A DNA stretch of 64,000 nucleotides from Flavobacterium sp. KMS (GCF_000813005.1 NZ_JSYP01000019.1:146780-210779), one strand, 5' to 3'. Numbered from the stretch's first letter, positions 17,525 to 27,621 are shown. The notes: generated from the sequence alone by a model not told the origin. Translations and numbers: made by a program.

Positions 17525-18889
17525 ATGAAAAATTCGTTGATACAAAAATATAATGTTCCAGGACCAAGATACACTAGCTATCCAACGGTTCCATATTGGA
17601 ATGAAAATGATTTTACTTATCAACTTTGGATTGAATCTCTACAGAGATCATTTGCCGAAAGCAATCAAAAAGACGGAATTAGTCTATATATTCATTTGCC
17701 TTTTTGCGAAAGCATGTGTACTTTTTGTGGTTGCAATAAGCGAATTACAAAAAATCATGATGTAGAGAATCCATATATAGAAGCAGTAATTAAAGAATGG
17801 AGTATATACTGCAAACTTCTTAACGAAAGGCCAATAATAAAAGAGATTCATCTGGGGGGCGGAACACCTACTTTCTTCTCCCCTAAGAATCTTGAAGATT
17901 TAATAAACGGTATTTTTTCTTATGCTGATAAAGCCAAAGAACACGAATTTAGCTTTGAAGGTCATCCTAACAATACAACTTATGAGCATTTACAAAAGCT
18001 TTATAATTTAGGTTTCCGAAGAGTTAGCTATGGTGTTCAGGACTATTCTCAAAAAGTACAAAAAGCAATTCATCGCGAGCAGTCTTTTCATAATGTTGCC
18101 AAAGTAACTTTTTGGGCTAAAGAAATTGGTTATACATCTATAAGTCATGATTTAATTTTTGGTTTACCTTTTCAGAAAGTTGAAGACATAATTGACACAA
18201 TAGAAAAAACAAATTCGTTACAACCTGACCGTCTTGCTTTTTATAGCTATGCCCATGTTCCTTGGATTAAGGGTAACGGACAAAGAGGATTTAGTGATGA
18301 AAACGTTCCTAAAGATGCCGAAAAAAGAAAATTATATGAAATTGGAAAACAATTATTATATAAAAACGAATATCATGAAATTGGTATGGATCATTTTGCC
18401 CTAAAATCTGACCATTTATATACTGCTTTTAAAGACGGTAAATTACATCGTAATTTTATGGGATATAGTGCGTCTAAAACGCAATTGATGATTGGCTTGG
18501 GAGTTTCATCTATAAGCGATAGCTGGTATAGTTTTGCTCAAAATGTAAAAAGCATAGAAGACTACTATCAATTATTAGAATGGGACAAACTTCCTATTGT
18601 AAAAGGGCATATACTAACCGAAGAGGATCTTATTATTAGAAAACACATCTTAAACTTGATGTGCAATTTTGAAACAACATGGAGCGAAGAAAGTAATTAC
18701 TTTAAAGAAATACCTGAAATTCTAATTCAGTTAAAAGAAATGGAAAATGATGGATTACTTACTATTGCAAATGAAACAATAAAGGTTACTGAAGCTGGTA
18801 AACCTTTTGTACGCAATATCTGCATGGCTTTTGATTTACATTTAAAAAGAAAAGCTCCTGAAACAAGTTTATTCTCAATGACTATTTAA
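17525..18889 (+). CDS. hemN: Oxygen-independent coproporphyrinogen III oxidase
   Basis: A 454-residue radical-SAM enzyme that decarboxylates coproporphyrinogen III to protoporphyrinogen IX without oxygen, for haem synthesis under low oxygen. The start PRYTSYPTVPYW and the cluster motif C61-x3-C65-x2-C68 followed by GC are typical of HemN. GGGTPTF (SAM-binding loop) follows. It lies directly beside the cbb3 oxidase operon, which needs haem in microaerobic growth, and carries an Fnr-type promoter, so the two are probably co-regulated. Confidence 0.94.
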   Translation: MKNSLIQKYNVPGPRYTSYPTVPYWNENDFTYQLWIESLQRSFAESNQKDGISLYIHLPFCESMCTFCGCNKRITKNHDVENPYIEAVIKEWSIYCKLLNERPIIKEIHLGGGTPTFFSPKNLEDLINGIFSYADKAKEHEFSFEGHPNNTTYEHLQKLYNLGFRRVSYGVQDYSQKVQKAIHREQSFHNVAKVTFWAKEIGYTSISHDLIFGLPFQKVEDIIDTIEKTNSLQPDRLAFYSYAHVPWIKGNGQRGFSDENVPKDAEKRKLYEIGKQLLYKNEYHEIGMDHFALKSDHLYTAFKDGKLHRNFMGYSASKTQLMIGLGVSSISDSWYSFAQNVKSIEDYYQLLEWDKLPIVKGHILTEEDLIIRKHILNLMCNFETTWSEESNYFKEIPEILIQLKEMENDGLLTIANETIKVTEAGKPFVRNICMAFDLHLKRKAPETSLFSMTI

Positions 18890-18896
18890 TAAAAAA

Positions 18897-18922
18897 AAAC
18901 TCCTAATGACAATTAGGAGTTT
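18897..18922 (-). terminator. Terminator overlapping the end of the TauE/SafE gene
   Basis: An 11-bp perfect stem AAACTCCTAAT/ATTAGGAGTTT with a GACA loop. On the minus strand it is followed by a long T-run. It contains the stop codon of the cbb3-operon's last gene and can also weakly end hemN. Confidence 0.75.
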
Positions 18923-19604
18923 CTTGTATAAATAAGCTCATATTAGATGGAGAAAGATATGGAATCCCCAATCCTAATCCTCTTAAAATAAACAATACCC
19001 CAATAAAAATAGCAACATAAGGAATTACTTTTTGGAATTTATTTCGAGTAGATTGCGTTAAAAAGGAATTAAAATATACTACACTGGTCATTAAAGGAAC
19101 TGTTCCTAGTCCAAACAAAACCATATATAGAACACCAAACTCGGCACTTTGCATTGCAATCGCACCAAATAAAGCCACATATACCATTCCGCATGGTAAA
19201 AAACCATTCAGCATTCCTATAATAAAAAGAGATTTGTAACTTTTGTTTCTAAAATGTTTTCCTAGGTTCGACTTTATTCTTGAGATAAGTCTGTAAACAG
19301 GTTTTGAAAAATTATATCTTGCAAATATGTTTTCGGGTGTTAAAACTACTATTATCATAATCACACCGATAAGAATAGATAGTTTTTGCTGAATTCCTGC
19401 CAGGAAAAAACCTTTTCCTAATAATCCAAAAACTAATCCTATCGTTCCATATGCAGTTAATCTTCCTAAGTGGTAAACTGTAACCTGTAGTGCTTTTTTT
19501 GCTTGATTATGCTTATCTACTGGCAACATCATAGCAATAGGACCACACATACCAATACAATGAAAACTACTGATTAAACCGAATATAAAAGCAGAATAGA
19601 GCAT
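18903..19604 (-). CDS. TauE/SafE-family membrane protein of the cbb3 operon
   Basis: A 233-residue protein with six or more membrane helices. Near the start it has the metal-type motif FHCIGMCGPIA. This COG2836-like family commonly travels with ccoGHIS clusters and is thought to help copper supply or maturation of the cbb3 oxidase; that role is inferred. It is the last gene of the ccoS-NO-Q-P-G-H transcription unit, 36 nt after ccoH, and is closed by a terminator overlapping its stop codon. Confidence 0.8.
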   Translation of the reverse strand: MLYSAFIFGLISSFHCIGMCGPIAMMLPVDKHNQAKKALQVTVYHLGRLTAYGTIGLVFGLLGKGFFLAGIQQKLSILIGVIMIIVVLTPENIFARYNFSKPVYRLISRIKSNLGKHFRNKSYKSLFIIGMLNGFLPCGMVYVALFGAIAMQSAEFGVLYMVLFGLGTVPLMTSVVYFNSFLTQSTRNKFQKVIPYVAIFIGVLFILRGLGLGIPYLSPSNMSLFIQETPNCH

Positions 19605-19640
19605 TGTTTTCTATATTTAGATAATTATGCAAAAACCTTT

Positions 19641-20090
19641 TTAGTTAATATAAACAACTTCTTTGGTTAAATACTGTTTACCATTATATTGCCATTCCAT
19701 ATTAACATCCCAACGTCCTTTTATCAATTTCTTTTGAGGAATCAATAATTCAGAATTTGTTAAGGCTATTGCTGTATTAAAATCTAGTTTTTTATTTGAT
19801 GGGCGGAACATTAGTACTTCCCCTTTAATATTTTTACTTTCAAAAGTATTTGGAAAAACAATTTTAATCCCATCTTTCATCGTAATAATTGTTGGTTTTT
19901 GTTTTAAATCATGCGCATTTTGAACACGCTCCATTTCTTCTCCAAAATGTGAATCATGCTTATAATACTCTTCTACAACCAAATCATTGTCATATTTACT
20001 ATCTGATTGTACTTTAAAAACAAAGTATAAAATGAAAGTCATAAACAATCCGAATGCAATTACAATTGCTGTTCCCCAGTTAATTTTCAT
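19641..20090 (-). CDS. ccoH: CcoH/FixH family cbb3 oxidase assembly protein
   Basis: 149 residues with one N-terminal membrane helix (about residues 7-27) and a periplasmic FixH-like domain ending in GRWDVNMEWQYNGKQYLTKEVVYI. FixH/CcoH is needed for assembly of cbb3-type cytochrome oxidase. It follows ccoG by 12 nt in the oxidase operon. The length is normal for the family. Confidence 0.88.
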   Translation of the reverse strand: MKINWGTAIVIAFGLFMTFILYFVFKVQSDSKYDNDLVVEEYYKHDSHFGEEMERVQNAHDLKQKPTIITMKDGIKIVFPNTFESKNIKGEVLMFRPSNKKLDFNTAIALTNSELLIPQKKLIKGRWDVNMEWQYNGKQYLTKEVVYIN

Positions 20091-20102
20091 AATATTGTTT
20101 TT

Positions 20103-21521
20103 TTAATTAAAACTTCGTGGCCCTAAAAAGTTTGTTGATGTTGTTTCGATTAACTTATCTCCATTATAAACTCCTATTTGAACCTTGGTTTTGTCGCCCT
20201 CTAAAAGTACTTTATCAATTTCTATAAAGAGAGTTCCTTGTGATATCCCTTGTTTTGAAACTTTAAATTTTTGATTTCCAACGTTTTTTATAGTTCCCTT
20301 TTGATCAATTAAACCAAAATGAATGTCTGTAAAATCATTCATTGTTTTATTGACTATTTTGTACGTATAAATATTACTTATCTTATCTCCTTTATGTTGA
20401 AAAAGTTGTCCTGGCAAACGTAAAACTATAGCTTGAACATCATTTCTTAAAAATAGCATTCCAACAAAAATTCCAAGCAAGATAATCAATACTGCTGTAT
20501 AACCTTTCATTCTTGCAGTAAACTTAAAAGGTTCTTTTTTCTCTATTTCATCTTCAGATGCATATCGAATAAGTCCTTTTGGTAAACCAACATTTTCCAT
20601 TATGGTATCACATTCATCAATACAAGCAGTACAATTAGTACATTCTAATTGAGTTCCGTTTCTTATATCGATTCCCATTGGACAAACATGCACACATTGC
20701 TTACAGTCGATACAATCTCCTTTTCCTGTTGCTACTCTATCTTCTTGTTTATTATATTTAGCTCTACCTAATTCTTTTTCTCCTCGTACAAAATCATAAG
20801 CAACATTAATGGATTTATTATCCAAAAGCACACCTTGTAATCTTCCGTATGGACAAGCTATAATACATACTTGCTCACGAAACCATACAAATACAAAATA
20901 GAAAACTGCTGTAAAAAGTAATAAAGCTATGAAGTTACTTGATTGTTTTATTGGCCCTTCCTCAATCATTAAAAATAACTGATCACTTCCCACCAAATAA
21001 GCTAAGAAAACATTGGCTATTAAAAAAGAAATCACAAAAAAGATGAACCATTTTATTAAGCGCTTTCTAATCTTCTCTCCATTCCACTCTTGTTTTGCTA
21101 ATCGGGTTTGAGCTCCTCTATCTCCATCAATCCAATATTCGATTCGACGGAAAACGAGTTCTAGAAAAATAGTTTGTGGGCAAATCCATCCGCAGAAAAT
21201 ACGTCCGAATACAACCGTGAACAATAGTATAAATACGATACCCACCAGCATCGAAATTACAAAAAGGTAAAAATCCTGAGGCCAAAAAGGGAATCCAAAT
21301 ATATTAAAACGACGTTCTAATATATTGAACATCATAAATTGATTTCCATTTACTTTTATAAATGGATTTGCAACTAAAATAGCTAGTAAAACATAACTAA
21401 CCCATTTCCTGTATTCGTAAAACCTACCAGACGGTTTTTTAGGAAAAATAAATTTTCTGTTACCTCCTTCATCAATCGTTCCAATGGTATCTCTAAAAGC
21501 TTCGTCTGGCAAATTTGACAT
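20103..21521 (-). CDS. ccoG: CcoG/FixG cytochrome oxidase accessory protein
   Basis: 472 residues with several membrane helices (YVLLAILVANPF, FYLFVISMLVGIVFILLF and others) and two 4Fe-4S ferredoxin motifs, CIDCKQCVHVCPMGID and CTNCTACIDECD, plus the conserved GRIFCGWICPQ. CcoG is a cupric reductase that supplies Cu(I) during cbb3 oxidase assembly. The start at 21521 (MSNLPDEAF) is chosen; the alternative 14 codons upstream would overlap ccoP. It begins 4 nt after the ccoP stop. Confidence 0.92.
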   Translation of the reverse strand: MSNLPDEAFRDTIGTIDEGGNRKFIFPKKPSGRFYEYRKWVSYVLLAILVANPFIKVNGNQFMMFNILERRFNIFGFPFWPQDFYLFVISMLVGIVFILLFTVVFGRIFCGWICPQTIFLELVFRRIEYWIDGDRGAQTRLAKQEWNGEKIRKRLIKWFIFFVISFLIANVFLAYLVGSDQLFLMIEEGPIKQSSNFIALLLFTAVFYFVFVWFREQVCIIACPYGRLQGVLLDNKSINVAYDFVRGEKELGRAKYNKQEDRVATGKGDCIDCKQCVHVCPMGIDIRNGTQLECTNCTACIDECDTIMENVGLPKGLIRYASEDEIEKKEPFKFTARMKGYTAVLIILLGIFVGMLFLRNDVQAIVLRLPGQLFQHKGDKISNIYTYKIVNKTMNDFTDIHFGLIDQKGTIKNVGNQKFKVSKQGISQGTLFIEIDKVLLEGDKTKVQIGVYNGDKLIETTSTNFLGPRSFN

Positions 21522-21525
21522 TGTA

Positions 21526-22467
21526 TTATTTTTTAACTTGTGTAGTGTCTGTTTGTGTTGCAACTACTGCTGCGTCTGTTTTGGGTGCATCTTTATCTAT
21601 CCAAATATCTCCTTCTGGTTCTTTCGGATCTTTAGGATTACTACCTTTTAAGGATAAGATGTAACTCGATACTTTTTGTATCTCTTTTGGTTTTAACGTT
21701 CCTTTCCATGCTATCATCCCTTTTCCGTCACGACCTCCATTGGTTACCGTATGGAAAATTTCTTTTATTCCTCCCCCTAAAATCCAATGATCATCGGTTA
21801 AGTTTGGTCCAATTTGCCCTCCTCCATCAGCTCTGTGACAAGCAGCACAATTGGTTGTGAATATTTCTTTTCCTGCAGCAATATCAGCAGCATCTGTTAG
21901 CAAGGTAACCGTTTTCTCATCCATTAAATCCGGAGCAGTTTTAAGATACTCATCAACATCTATCTTGGCTTGAGCCATTTCCTTTTTCAACTCCATTTCT
22001 TGGTTATCTCCACCAAACAACTCGTAACGTGCCATATAAACTACAGCAAAAATAATAGTGATGTAGAATAAATAAATCCACCATGGCGGTAAGTTATTAT
22101 CTAACTCTTTGATACCATCATAATCGTGATTCAATAACAAAGTCCCTTCCGTTTCCATCGGTTCTGTCTTTGTTAATTTTTGCATCAAATTTTTATACCA
22201 GGCTCTTTCTTTTAAGCTCAAATTACTATCAATTTCTAGCTTAGCCTTTTGCTCATCTGTTAGCAAACTATATGTTATGCTATCTATTGCACTTACAGTA
22301 ATTTCTATTGCTATTAAAAGAAAAAGAAATACAAACAAGAAGACAGAAACCATTGGGTATTTTATAAATGCTGGCCTATCGCCTGAGTCTATAAAATATT
22401 CCATTGCACCAAAAACGATGAAGAAAATTAGTGGTAATCGTACATATACTGGAATTAATTTTTTCAT
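21526..22467 (-). CDS. ccoP: cbb3-type cytochrome c oxidase subunit III
   Basis: 313 residues. Two hydrophobic segments occupy the N-terminal ~60 residues, a third lies near 128-146 (PPWWIYLFYITIIFAVVYMARYE), and a cytochrome c domain carries one haem site C207-AA-C210-H211. Many proteobacterial CcoP proteins have two haem c groups; here only one CxxCH is present, as often in Bacteroidota. It delivers electrons to the CcoN active site. Located in the oxidase operon between ccoQ and ccoG. Confidence 0.92.
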   Translation of the reverse strand: MKKLIPVYVRLPLIFFIVFGAMEYFIDSGDRPAFIKYPMVSVFLFVFLFLLIAIEITVSAIDSITYSLLTDEQKAKLEIDSNLSLKERAWYKNLMQKLTKTEPMETEGTLLLNHDYDGIKELDNNLPPWWIYLFYITIIFAVVYMARYELFGGDNQEMELKKEMAQAKIDVDEYLKTAPDLMDEKTVTLLTDAADIAAGKEIFTTNCAACHRADGGGQIGPNLTDDHWILGGGIKEIFHTVTNGGRDGKGMIAWKGTLKPKEIQKVSSYILSLKGSNPKDPKEPEGDIWIDKDAPKTDAAVVATQTDTTQVKK

Positions 22468-22494
22468 TTTATATATTATTTTTAATTCTACAAT

Positions 22495-22665
22495 TTAATT
22501 TTCGTCTAATGGTATATGACTCATTTCTTCGATCTTTTCTTTCTTGTATGAAAACACCCAAATTCCCAGGCAAACAAAAAAGATAAAAAATATTAGTAAG
22601 GAAAGTATTGGGAAGATCTGTACGCCCGCAATAGTTTCTAAGTTGTGTTTTACTTGTTCGAACAT
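22495..22665 (-). CDS. ccoQ: CcoQ-like small cbb3 oxidase subunit
   Basis: A 56-residue frame on the minus strand, ATG at 22663-22665, TAA at 22495-22497. It has one membrane helix (FPILSLLIFFIFFVCLGIWVF) followed by a charged tail (KKEKIEEMSH). Size, topology and position between ccoNO and ccoP match CcoQ, which stabilises the oxidase. The start is 7 nt after the ccoNO stop. It is short enough to be missed by ORF length cut-offs. Confidence 0.88.
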   Translation of the reverse strand: MFEQVKHNLETIAGVQIFPILSLLIFFIFFVCLGIWVFSYKKEKIEEMSHIPLDEN

Positions 22666-22672
22666 AATTTCT

Positions 22673-24859
22673 CTATTTTGAAGTCTCTTTTACTTTGATA
22701 TCTGTTCCTAATCTTTGCATGTAAGCAATAAGCGCTACGATTTCTCTCTCATTCATCGGAATGAATTTCTCTCCTTTTGCCTCAGCTTTTTTCTTACTAT
22801 CTGCATAACTAGCAACATAGTCTGGATCGTTTTCTAAATTCTTTTCGATTTTTAAAGCTTGTGCTCTCAATAATTTTTGAGCATTTGCTACTTCTTCAGC
22901 AGAATATGGAACTCCTAGTTGAACCATTACTTCCATTTTCTTTTGTGTTAATGAAATATCCATTGGCTTATTATCAAACAACCATTTGTATCCTGGCATG
23001 ATTGAACCTGTCGATATACTTTGTGGATTCCAGAAGTGATTAAAGTGCCAGTTATCATTATACTTACCACCTACTCTTAATAAATCTGGTCCTGTACGTT
23101 TAGATCCCCACAAGAATGGATGATCGTATACAAATTCTCCCGCTTTAGATTGTGGTCCATAACGTTCTACTTCAGCTCTGAACGGACGTACTGATTGTGA
23201 GTGACACCCAACACATCCTTCACGAATGTATATATCACGACCTTCTAACTCTAATGGTGAATATGGTTTTACACTTGTAATCGTAGGAATATTTGATTTT
23301 ACCATAATCGTAGGTACGATTTGAATAATTCCTCCAATTAAAATAGCAATTGTAGCCAAAATTGTTAACTGGATAGGTTTTCTTTCTAACCATGAGTGGA
23401 ATTTTTCTCCACGAACTCTACTACTGCTAATTCTTTCTAATGCTGGTGCTTCTGCCAATTCATCTTCAATTGGGTTACCTACACGTATTGTTTGAATTAT
23501 GTTGTAAACCAATACAAACATCCCTACAAGATATAAAGTACCTCCAATAGCTCTCATCCAATATAATGGCATAATCGCTGTAACTGTTTCCAGGAAGTTT
23601 CCGTAAGTTAAAGTTCCATCTGGATTAAATTGTCTCCACATCGAAGCTTGTTGAAAACCAGCAAAATACATTGGAACTGTATATAAAATGATTCCCAGCG
23701 TACCAATCCAGAAATGGAAGTTGGCCAATTTTTTAGAAAATAAAGTACTTTTTGTCATTCTTGGTATCAACCAATAAATCATACCAAAAGTCATAAAACC
23801 ATTCCATGCTAATGCTCCAACGTGTACGTGAGCAATAATCCAGTCTGTATAATGCGCAATAGCATTAAATTTTTTAAACGAAAGCATTGGGCCTTCAAAA
23901 GTTGCCATACCATAACCTGTAATTGCAACAACAAAGAATTTTAAAACTGGGTCTTCACGAACCTTGTCCCACGCACCTCTTAATGTTAAAAGTCCGTTTA
24001 TCATACCTCCCCAAGATGGAGCAAGCAACATAATAGAGAAAGCAACTCCTAAATTTTGCGCCCAGTTTGGTAACGCTGAATATAATAAATGGTGAGGACC
24101 AGCCCAGATGTATATAAAAATTAATGACCAGAAATGTATAATCGATAGTCTATAAGAATATACTGGACGGTTAGCTATTTTAGGTACAAAGTAATACATT
24201 AAACCTAAGAACGGAGTTGTTAAAAAGAATGCAACTGCATTATGACCATACCACCACTGCACTAAAGCATCCTGAACTCCTGCGTAAACAGAATAACTTT
24301 TCATTGCTGAAACCGGTATCTCTATATTATTAAAAATATGTAATACTGCAACAGTAACAAATGTGGCTAGATAGAACCAAATTGCAACATATAAATGGCG
24401 CTCTCTACGACGTAAAATTGTACCAATCATGTTGATACCCATTACAACCCAAATTAAAGTAATAGCAATATCTATTGGCCACTCTAATTCGGCATATTCT
24501 TTAGATGATGTATAACCTAAAGGCAATGAAATTGCTGCCGCTACAATAATTAATTGCCATCCCCAAAAATGTACATTACTTAAAAAGTCACTGAACATTC
24601 TGGCTTTTAAGAGTCGCTGCAAAGAATAATACATTCCTGCAAAAAACGCGTTCCCTACAAAGGCAAAAATAACTGCGTTGGTGTGTAAAGGTCTTAATCG
24701 TCCATAGCTTAACCATGAGATTCCGTCGGTAATATTAGGAAAGAGGTACATAACGGCCAATGTAAGACCGACCAGCATCCCTACTACACCAAAAAGAATG
24801 GTAGCATAAATGAATTTCTTTACAATTTTGTTGTCGTAATAAAATTGTTGCATTTCCAT
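22673..24859 (-). CDS. ccoNO: Fused cbb3 cytochrome c oxidase subunits I and II
   Basis: 728 residues joining the haem-copper catalytic subunit CcoN (about residues 1-480, about 12 helices, with haem/copper ligand histidines such as the one in WWYGHNAVAFF and in AHVHVGALAWN) to the mono-haem cytochrome CcoO (about 500-728). CcoO has its haem site at C549-VG-C552-H553 (REGCVGCHSQ). The oxidase reduces oxygen with high affinity and pumps protons. N-O fusions are common in Bacteroidota. It follows ccoS by 3 nt. Confidence 0.94.
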   Translation of the reverse strand: MEMQQFYYDNKIVKKFIYATILFGVVGMLVGLTLAVMYLFPNITDGISWLSYGRLRPLHTNAVIFAFVGNAFFAGMYYSLQRLLKARMFSDFLSNVHFWGWQLIIVAAAISLPLGYTSSKEYAELEWPIDIAITLIWVVMGINMIGTILRRRERHLYVAIWFYLATFVTVAVLHIFNNIEIPVSAMKSYSVYAGVQDALVQWWYGHNAVAFFLTTPFLGLMYYFVPKIANRPVYSYRLSIIHFWSLIFIYIWAGPHHLLYSALPNWAQNLGVAFSIMLLAPSWGGMINGLLTLRGAWDKVREDPVLKFFVVAITGYGMATFEGPMLSFKKFNAIAHYTDWIIAHVHVGALAWNGFMTFGMIYWLIPRMTKSTLFSKKLANFHFWIGTLGIILYTVPMYFAGFQQASMWRQFNPDGTLTYGNFLETVTAIMPLYWMRAIGGTLYLVGMFVLVYNIIQTIRVGNPIEDELAEAPALERISSSRVRGEKFHSWLERKPIQLTILATIAILIGGIIQIVPTIMVKSNIPTITSVKPYSPLELEGRDIYIREGCVGCHSQSVRPFRAEVERYGPQSKAGEFVYDHPFLWGSKRTGPDLLRVGGKYNDNWHFNHFWNPQSISTGSIMPGYKWLFDNKPMDISLTQKKMEVMVQLGVPYSAEEVANAQKLLRAQALKIEKNLENDPDYVASYADSKKKAEAKGEKFIPMNEREIVALIAYMQRLGTDIKVKETSK

Positions 24860-24862
24860 AAT

Positions 24863-25054
24863 CTAGATTTGTTTTTCTGTGGTTGTTTTTATTTTATTAT
24901 TGGGAGTTTTTTTGATTTCATCATCAAAAAGCATTCGAACGGAAGGAGTGTAATCATCATCATACTGTCCTGATTTTACAGCTATTACGAATGCTATAAA
25001 AAAACCAATGGCAATGATGATACTAACTGAGATTAATAAGTAAATTACGCTCAT
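24863..25054 (-). CDS. ccoS: CcoS cbb3 oxidase maturation protein
   Basis: 63 residues: one N-terminal membrane helix (SVIYLLISVSIIIAIGFFIAFV) and the family's acidic stretch (SGQYDDDYTPSVRMLFDDE). CcoS is needed for insertion of haem and copper into the catalytic subunit. It is the first gene of the oxidase operon and lies 50 nt downstream of an Fnr-type palindrome. Confidence 0.9.
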   Translation of the reverse strand: MSVIYLLISVSIIIAIGFFIAFVIAVKSGQYDDDYTPSVRMLFDDEIKKTPNNKIKTTTEKQI

Positions 25055-25074
25055 AACTTAAGAAATTTGTTAAA

Positions 25075-25118
25075 CAAAATTACTTTTATACATTCTTTTA
25101 AAATATGACATTTATCAT
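25075..25118 (-). promoter_or_regulatory. Fnr-type promoter of the cbb3 oxidase operon
   Basis: Palindrome ATGACATTTATCAT at 25105-25118 (one imperfect pair) and, on the minus strand, a perfect -7 box TAATTTTG at 25075-25082. Centres are 33 nt apart, as for hemN. The ccoS ATG is 20 nt past the box. Confidence 0.8.
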
Positions 25119-25172
25119 ACCTTAGCTAGTTATGTTAAATTTATGAAAAAATAACCTTTGAATTATTTATAA

Positions 25173-27554
25173 TCATTTTAAACTACTCTTGCTGAAATAG
25201 TTAGATGCTAATGTTACAAAACTCACTATTGTAATAGTACTCAAGGGCATTATAATAGCCGCCACCAGAGGCAATAAATTACCTGTAATAGCGAAAGAAA
25301 GTCCTACAACATTATAAAGTAGTGACAAAACAAAACTCATCTTAATGATTTTAATAGCATTCTTGGAGAGTTTTAAAAAATAATTTAAACGCTGGAATTC
25401 GGTTGCGTCCAGAATTGCATCACAAGCAGGAGAAAAAACATTTACATTCTCTGAAATAGATATTCCTACATTACTTTGTGCTAATGCTCCCGCATCGTTT
25501 AATCCGTCACCAACCATCATTACATTATGCCCCTGGTCTTGCAGTTCTTTAATAAAGTTTAGTTTTTGTTCCGGTTTTTGATTAAAAACAAGCTCTGTTC
25601 CTTTAGGTAAAAGACTTTCTAAAGTTTCTCGCTCCCCATCATTATCACCCGATAATACTTTGATTTTATAATTAAGACTTAGTTCTTTAAATAAGTCCCC
25701 TAACCCTTCTCGATATTGGTTATTAAAAATATATTTACCGTAATAAACTCCATCAATTTTAATATGAAGTGATGTTTGCTGAATTGAGTTTTCTTCTTGA
25801 TTTGCAACAAAAGAAAATGATCCAATCTGAAATTGATGATTTTCGATTTCCGCCAAGATTCCTTTTCCTGTTATTTCTTTAAAATCATCCAATTTTATTC
25901 GGCTTGATTCAGGCAGAAACTCATATAACATTCGGCTCAAAGGGTGGTTTGAAGCTCGAAGTACATTTTTAAGCATTACAAGGTTTACATCAGAAAGTTT
26001 TTCTCCTTCGTATGTAATATTCGATTTTTTATTAGTTGTAATAGTTCCTGTTTTATCAAAAACTAGAGTATCAACTTTAGCAAGCTGTTCGATGACTAAA
26101 GCATTTTTTAAGTAAAATTTCTGTTTTCCTAAAATCCTTAAGATATTACCAAATGTAAATGGTGCCGTCAATGCCAGTGCACATGGACATGCTACAATAA
26201 GTACCGCCGTAAAAACATTAAAAGCTGTATTAGCGTCTATAAATATCCAATAACCAAAACCTGCAAAAGCGATCAACAATAAAATTGGAGTAAAATAACG
26301 ACTTATAGTATCGGTTATCGTCTTGTGTTTTTGCTGGACATCTTTCTGGAAAATATCATTTCCCCACAATTGTGTCAAGTAACTCTGAGAAACAGTATGC
26401 AATACTTCCATCTCTATTACTTTACCTATTTGCTTTCCTCCTGCAAAAACCTTATCTCCTGATTTTTTGGTAATAGGAACTGCCTCACCAGTTACAAAAC
26501 TATAATCTATTTCGGCTTTATCACTTATCAAGATTCCATCTACAGGAATTAATTCTTGATTTCTAATTAATAATCGATCCCCTTTATCAATATCATAAAT
26601 AGGAATACTTTCCTCTTTAGTATTAGGATTTATTCGGGTTACTGCAATAGGAAAATAAGACTTAAAATCTCTTTCGAAGCTTAAAAAACTATAGGTTTTA
26701 ATCTGAAACATTTTCCCTAATAACATAAAGAAAATCAATCCTGTTAAACTATCAAAAAAACCACCTCCGTAGTCCATGATAATATCAAAAGTGCTTCGAA
26801 TAAACATAACAATAATTCCTAAAGCGATAGGAATATCGATATTCAGCATTTTACTTTTGATACTTTTATAAGCTGAAACATAATAGCCACTTGCTGAATA
26901 TAAAAAGCTTGGCATTGCCAGAATTAATATCAACCAACGAAAGAAGGGTTTATAATTATCTAGCCAAAACTCTTTTACTTCAAAATATTCTGGGAAAGAA
27001 AGTAACATAATGTTCCCAAAACAGAAAAAAGCGACACCTAATTTATATGTCAAACTTCTGTCTACATTATTTTTTCCAGCTTCATAGTTTTCTAAACTTA
27101 TATATGGCTCATATCCTATTGAACTTAAGGTATAAGCAATATCTTTAAGGCTAATTTTTTCTGGATTATAAGTAATTCTAACTTTCTTTTCAGGAAAATT
27201 AACCTGAGAAGCACTAATTCCTGGTTTTAGACGATTTAAATTTTCTAAAATCCAAATACAAGAACTACAATGAATATGTGGAATATTTAGCGAGACAATA
27301 GCTGTTGTATCCTCTTGGAATTCTAATAACTTTACCTGAATACTTTCATTATCCAGAAAATCATATTTGCCCTGAATATCTTGTGGTGTTGCTCCTGGAG
27401 ATTTTTCGAAATCATAATAACAAGTTAGGTCATTAAGACTGAAAATCTCATAAACTGTCTTACATCCGCTGCAACAAAATTCTTTTTCATCAAAAACAAT
27501 TACTTCATTTTTTGGAATAATCAAACCGCAATGAAAACAATTTTGTACACTCAT
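25173..27554 (-). CDS. ccoI: CcoI-type copper-translocating P-type ATPase
   Basis: 793 residues. The N-terminus has a cysteine-rich metal-binding module (CFHCGL ... FCCSGCKTVY), followed by an HMA-like domain with HCSSCIWI. Then come eight membrane helices with the ion-binding CPC motif (VACPCALALTAPF), the phosphorylated Asp500 in DKTGTIT, and GDGLNDAGAL near the C-terminus. It exports Cu(I) to the periplasm for cbb3 oxidase assembly rather than for copper resistance, judged by its N-terminal module and neighbours. It is a separate transcription unit from ccoS with its own Fnr-type site. Confidence 0.92.
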   Translation of the reverse strand: MSVQNCFHCGLIIPKNEVIVFDEKEFCCSGCKTVYEIFSLNDLTCYYDFEKSPGATPQDIQGKYDFLDNESIQVKLLEFQEDTTAIVSLNIPHIHCSSCIWILENLNRLKPGISASQVNFPEKKVRITYNPEKISLKDIAYTLSSIGYEPYISLENYEAGKNNVDRSLTYKLGVAFFCFGNIMLLSFPEYFEVKEFWLDNYKPFFRWLILILAMPSFLYSASGYYVSAYKSIKSKMLNIDIPIALGIIVMFIRSTFDIIMDYGGGFFDSLTGLIFFMLLGKMFQIKTYSFLSFERDFKSYFPIAVTRINPNTKEESIPIYDIDKGDRLLIRNQELIPVDGILISDKAEIDYSFVTGEAVPITKKSGDKVFAGGKQIGKVIEMEVLHTVSQSYLTQLWGNDIFQKDVQQKHKTITDTISRYFTPILLLIAFAGFGYWIFIDANTAFNVFTAVLIVACPCALALTAPFTFGNILRILGKQKFYLKNALVIEQLAKVDTLVFDKTGTITTNKKSNITYEGEKLSDVNLVMLKNVLRASNHPLSRMLYEFLPESSRIKLDDFKEITGKGILAEIENHQFQIGSFSFVANQEENSIQQTSLHIKIDGVYYGKYIFNNQYREGLGDLFKELSLNYKIKVLSGDNDGERETLESLLPKGTELVFNQKPEQKLNFIKELQDQGHNVMMVGDGLNDAGALAQSNVGISISENVNVFSPACDAILDATEFQRLNYFLKLSKNAIKIIKMSFVLSLLYNVVGLSFAITGNLLPLVAAIIMPLSTITIVSFVTLASNYFSKSSLK

Positions 27555-27577
27555 AATTTAACCATTTTATGCTTTTG

Positions 27578-27621
27578 CAAAGGTCACAAACAGCCTAGTT
27601 AAAAAACATGACAATTATCAT
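27578..27621 (-). promoter_or_regulatory. Fnr-type promoter of ccoI
   Basis: Palindrome ATGACAATTATCAT at 27608-27621 with, on the minus strand, GACCTTTG at 27578-27585: one mismatch from TAnnTTTG, centred again exactly 33 nt away. The ccoI ATG is 23 nt past the box. The divergent regulator gene starts at 27759. Confidence 0.7.
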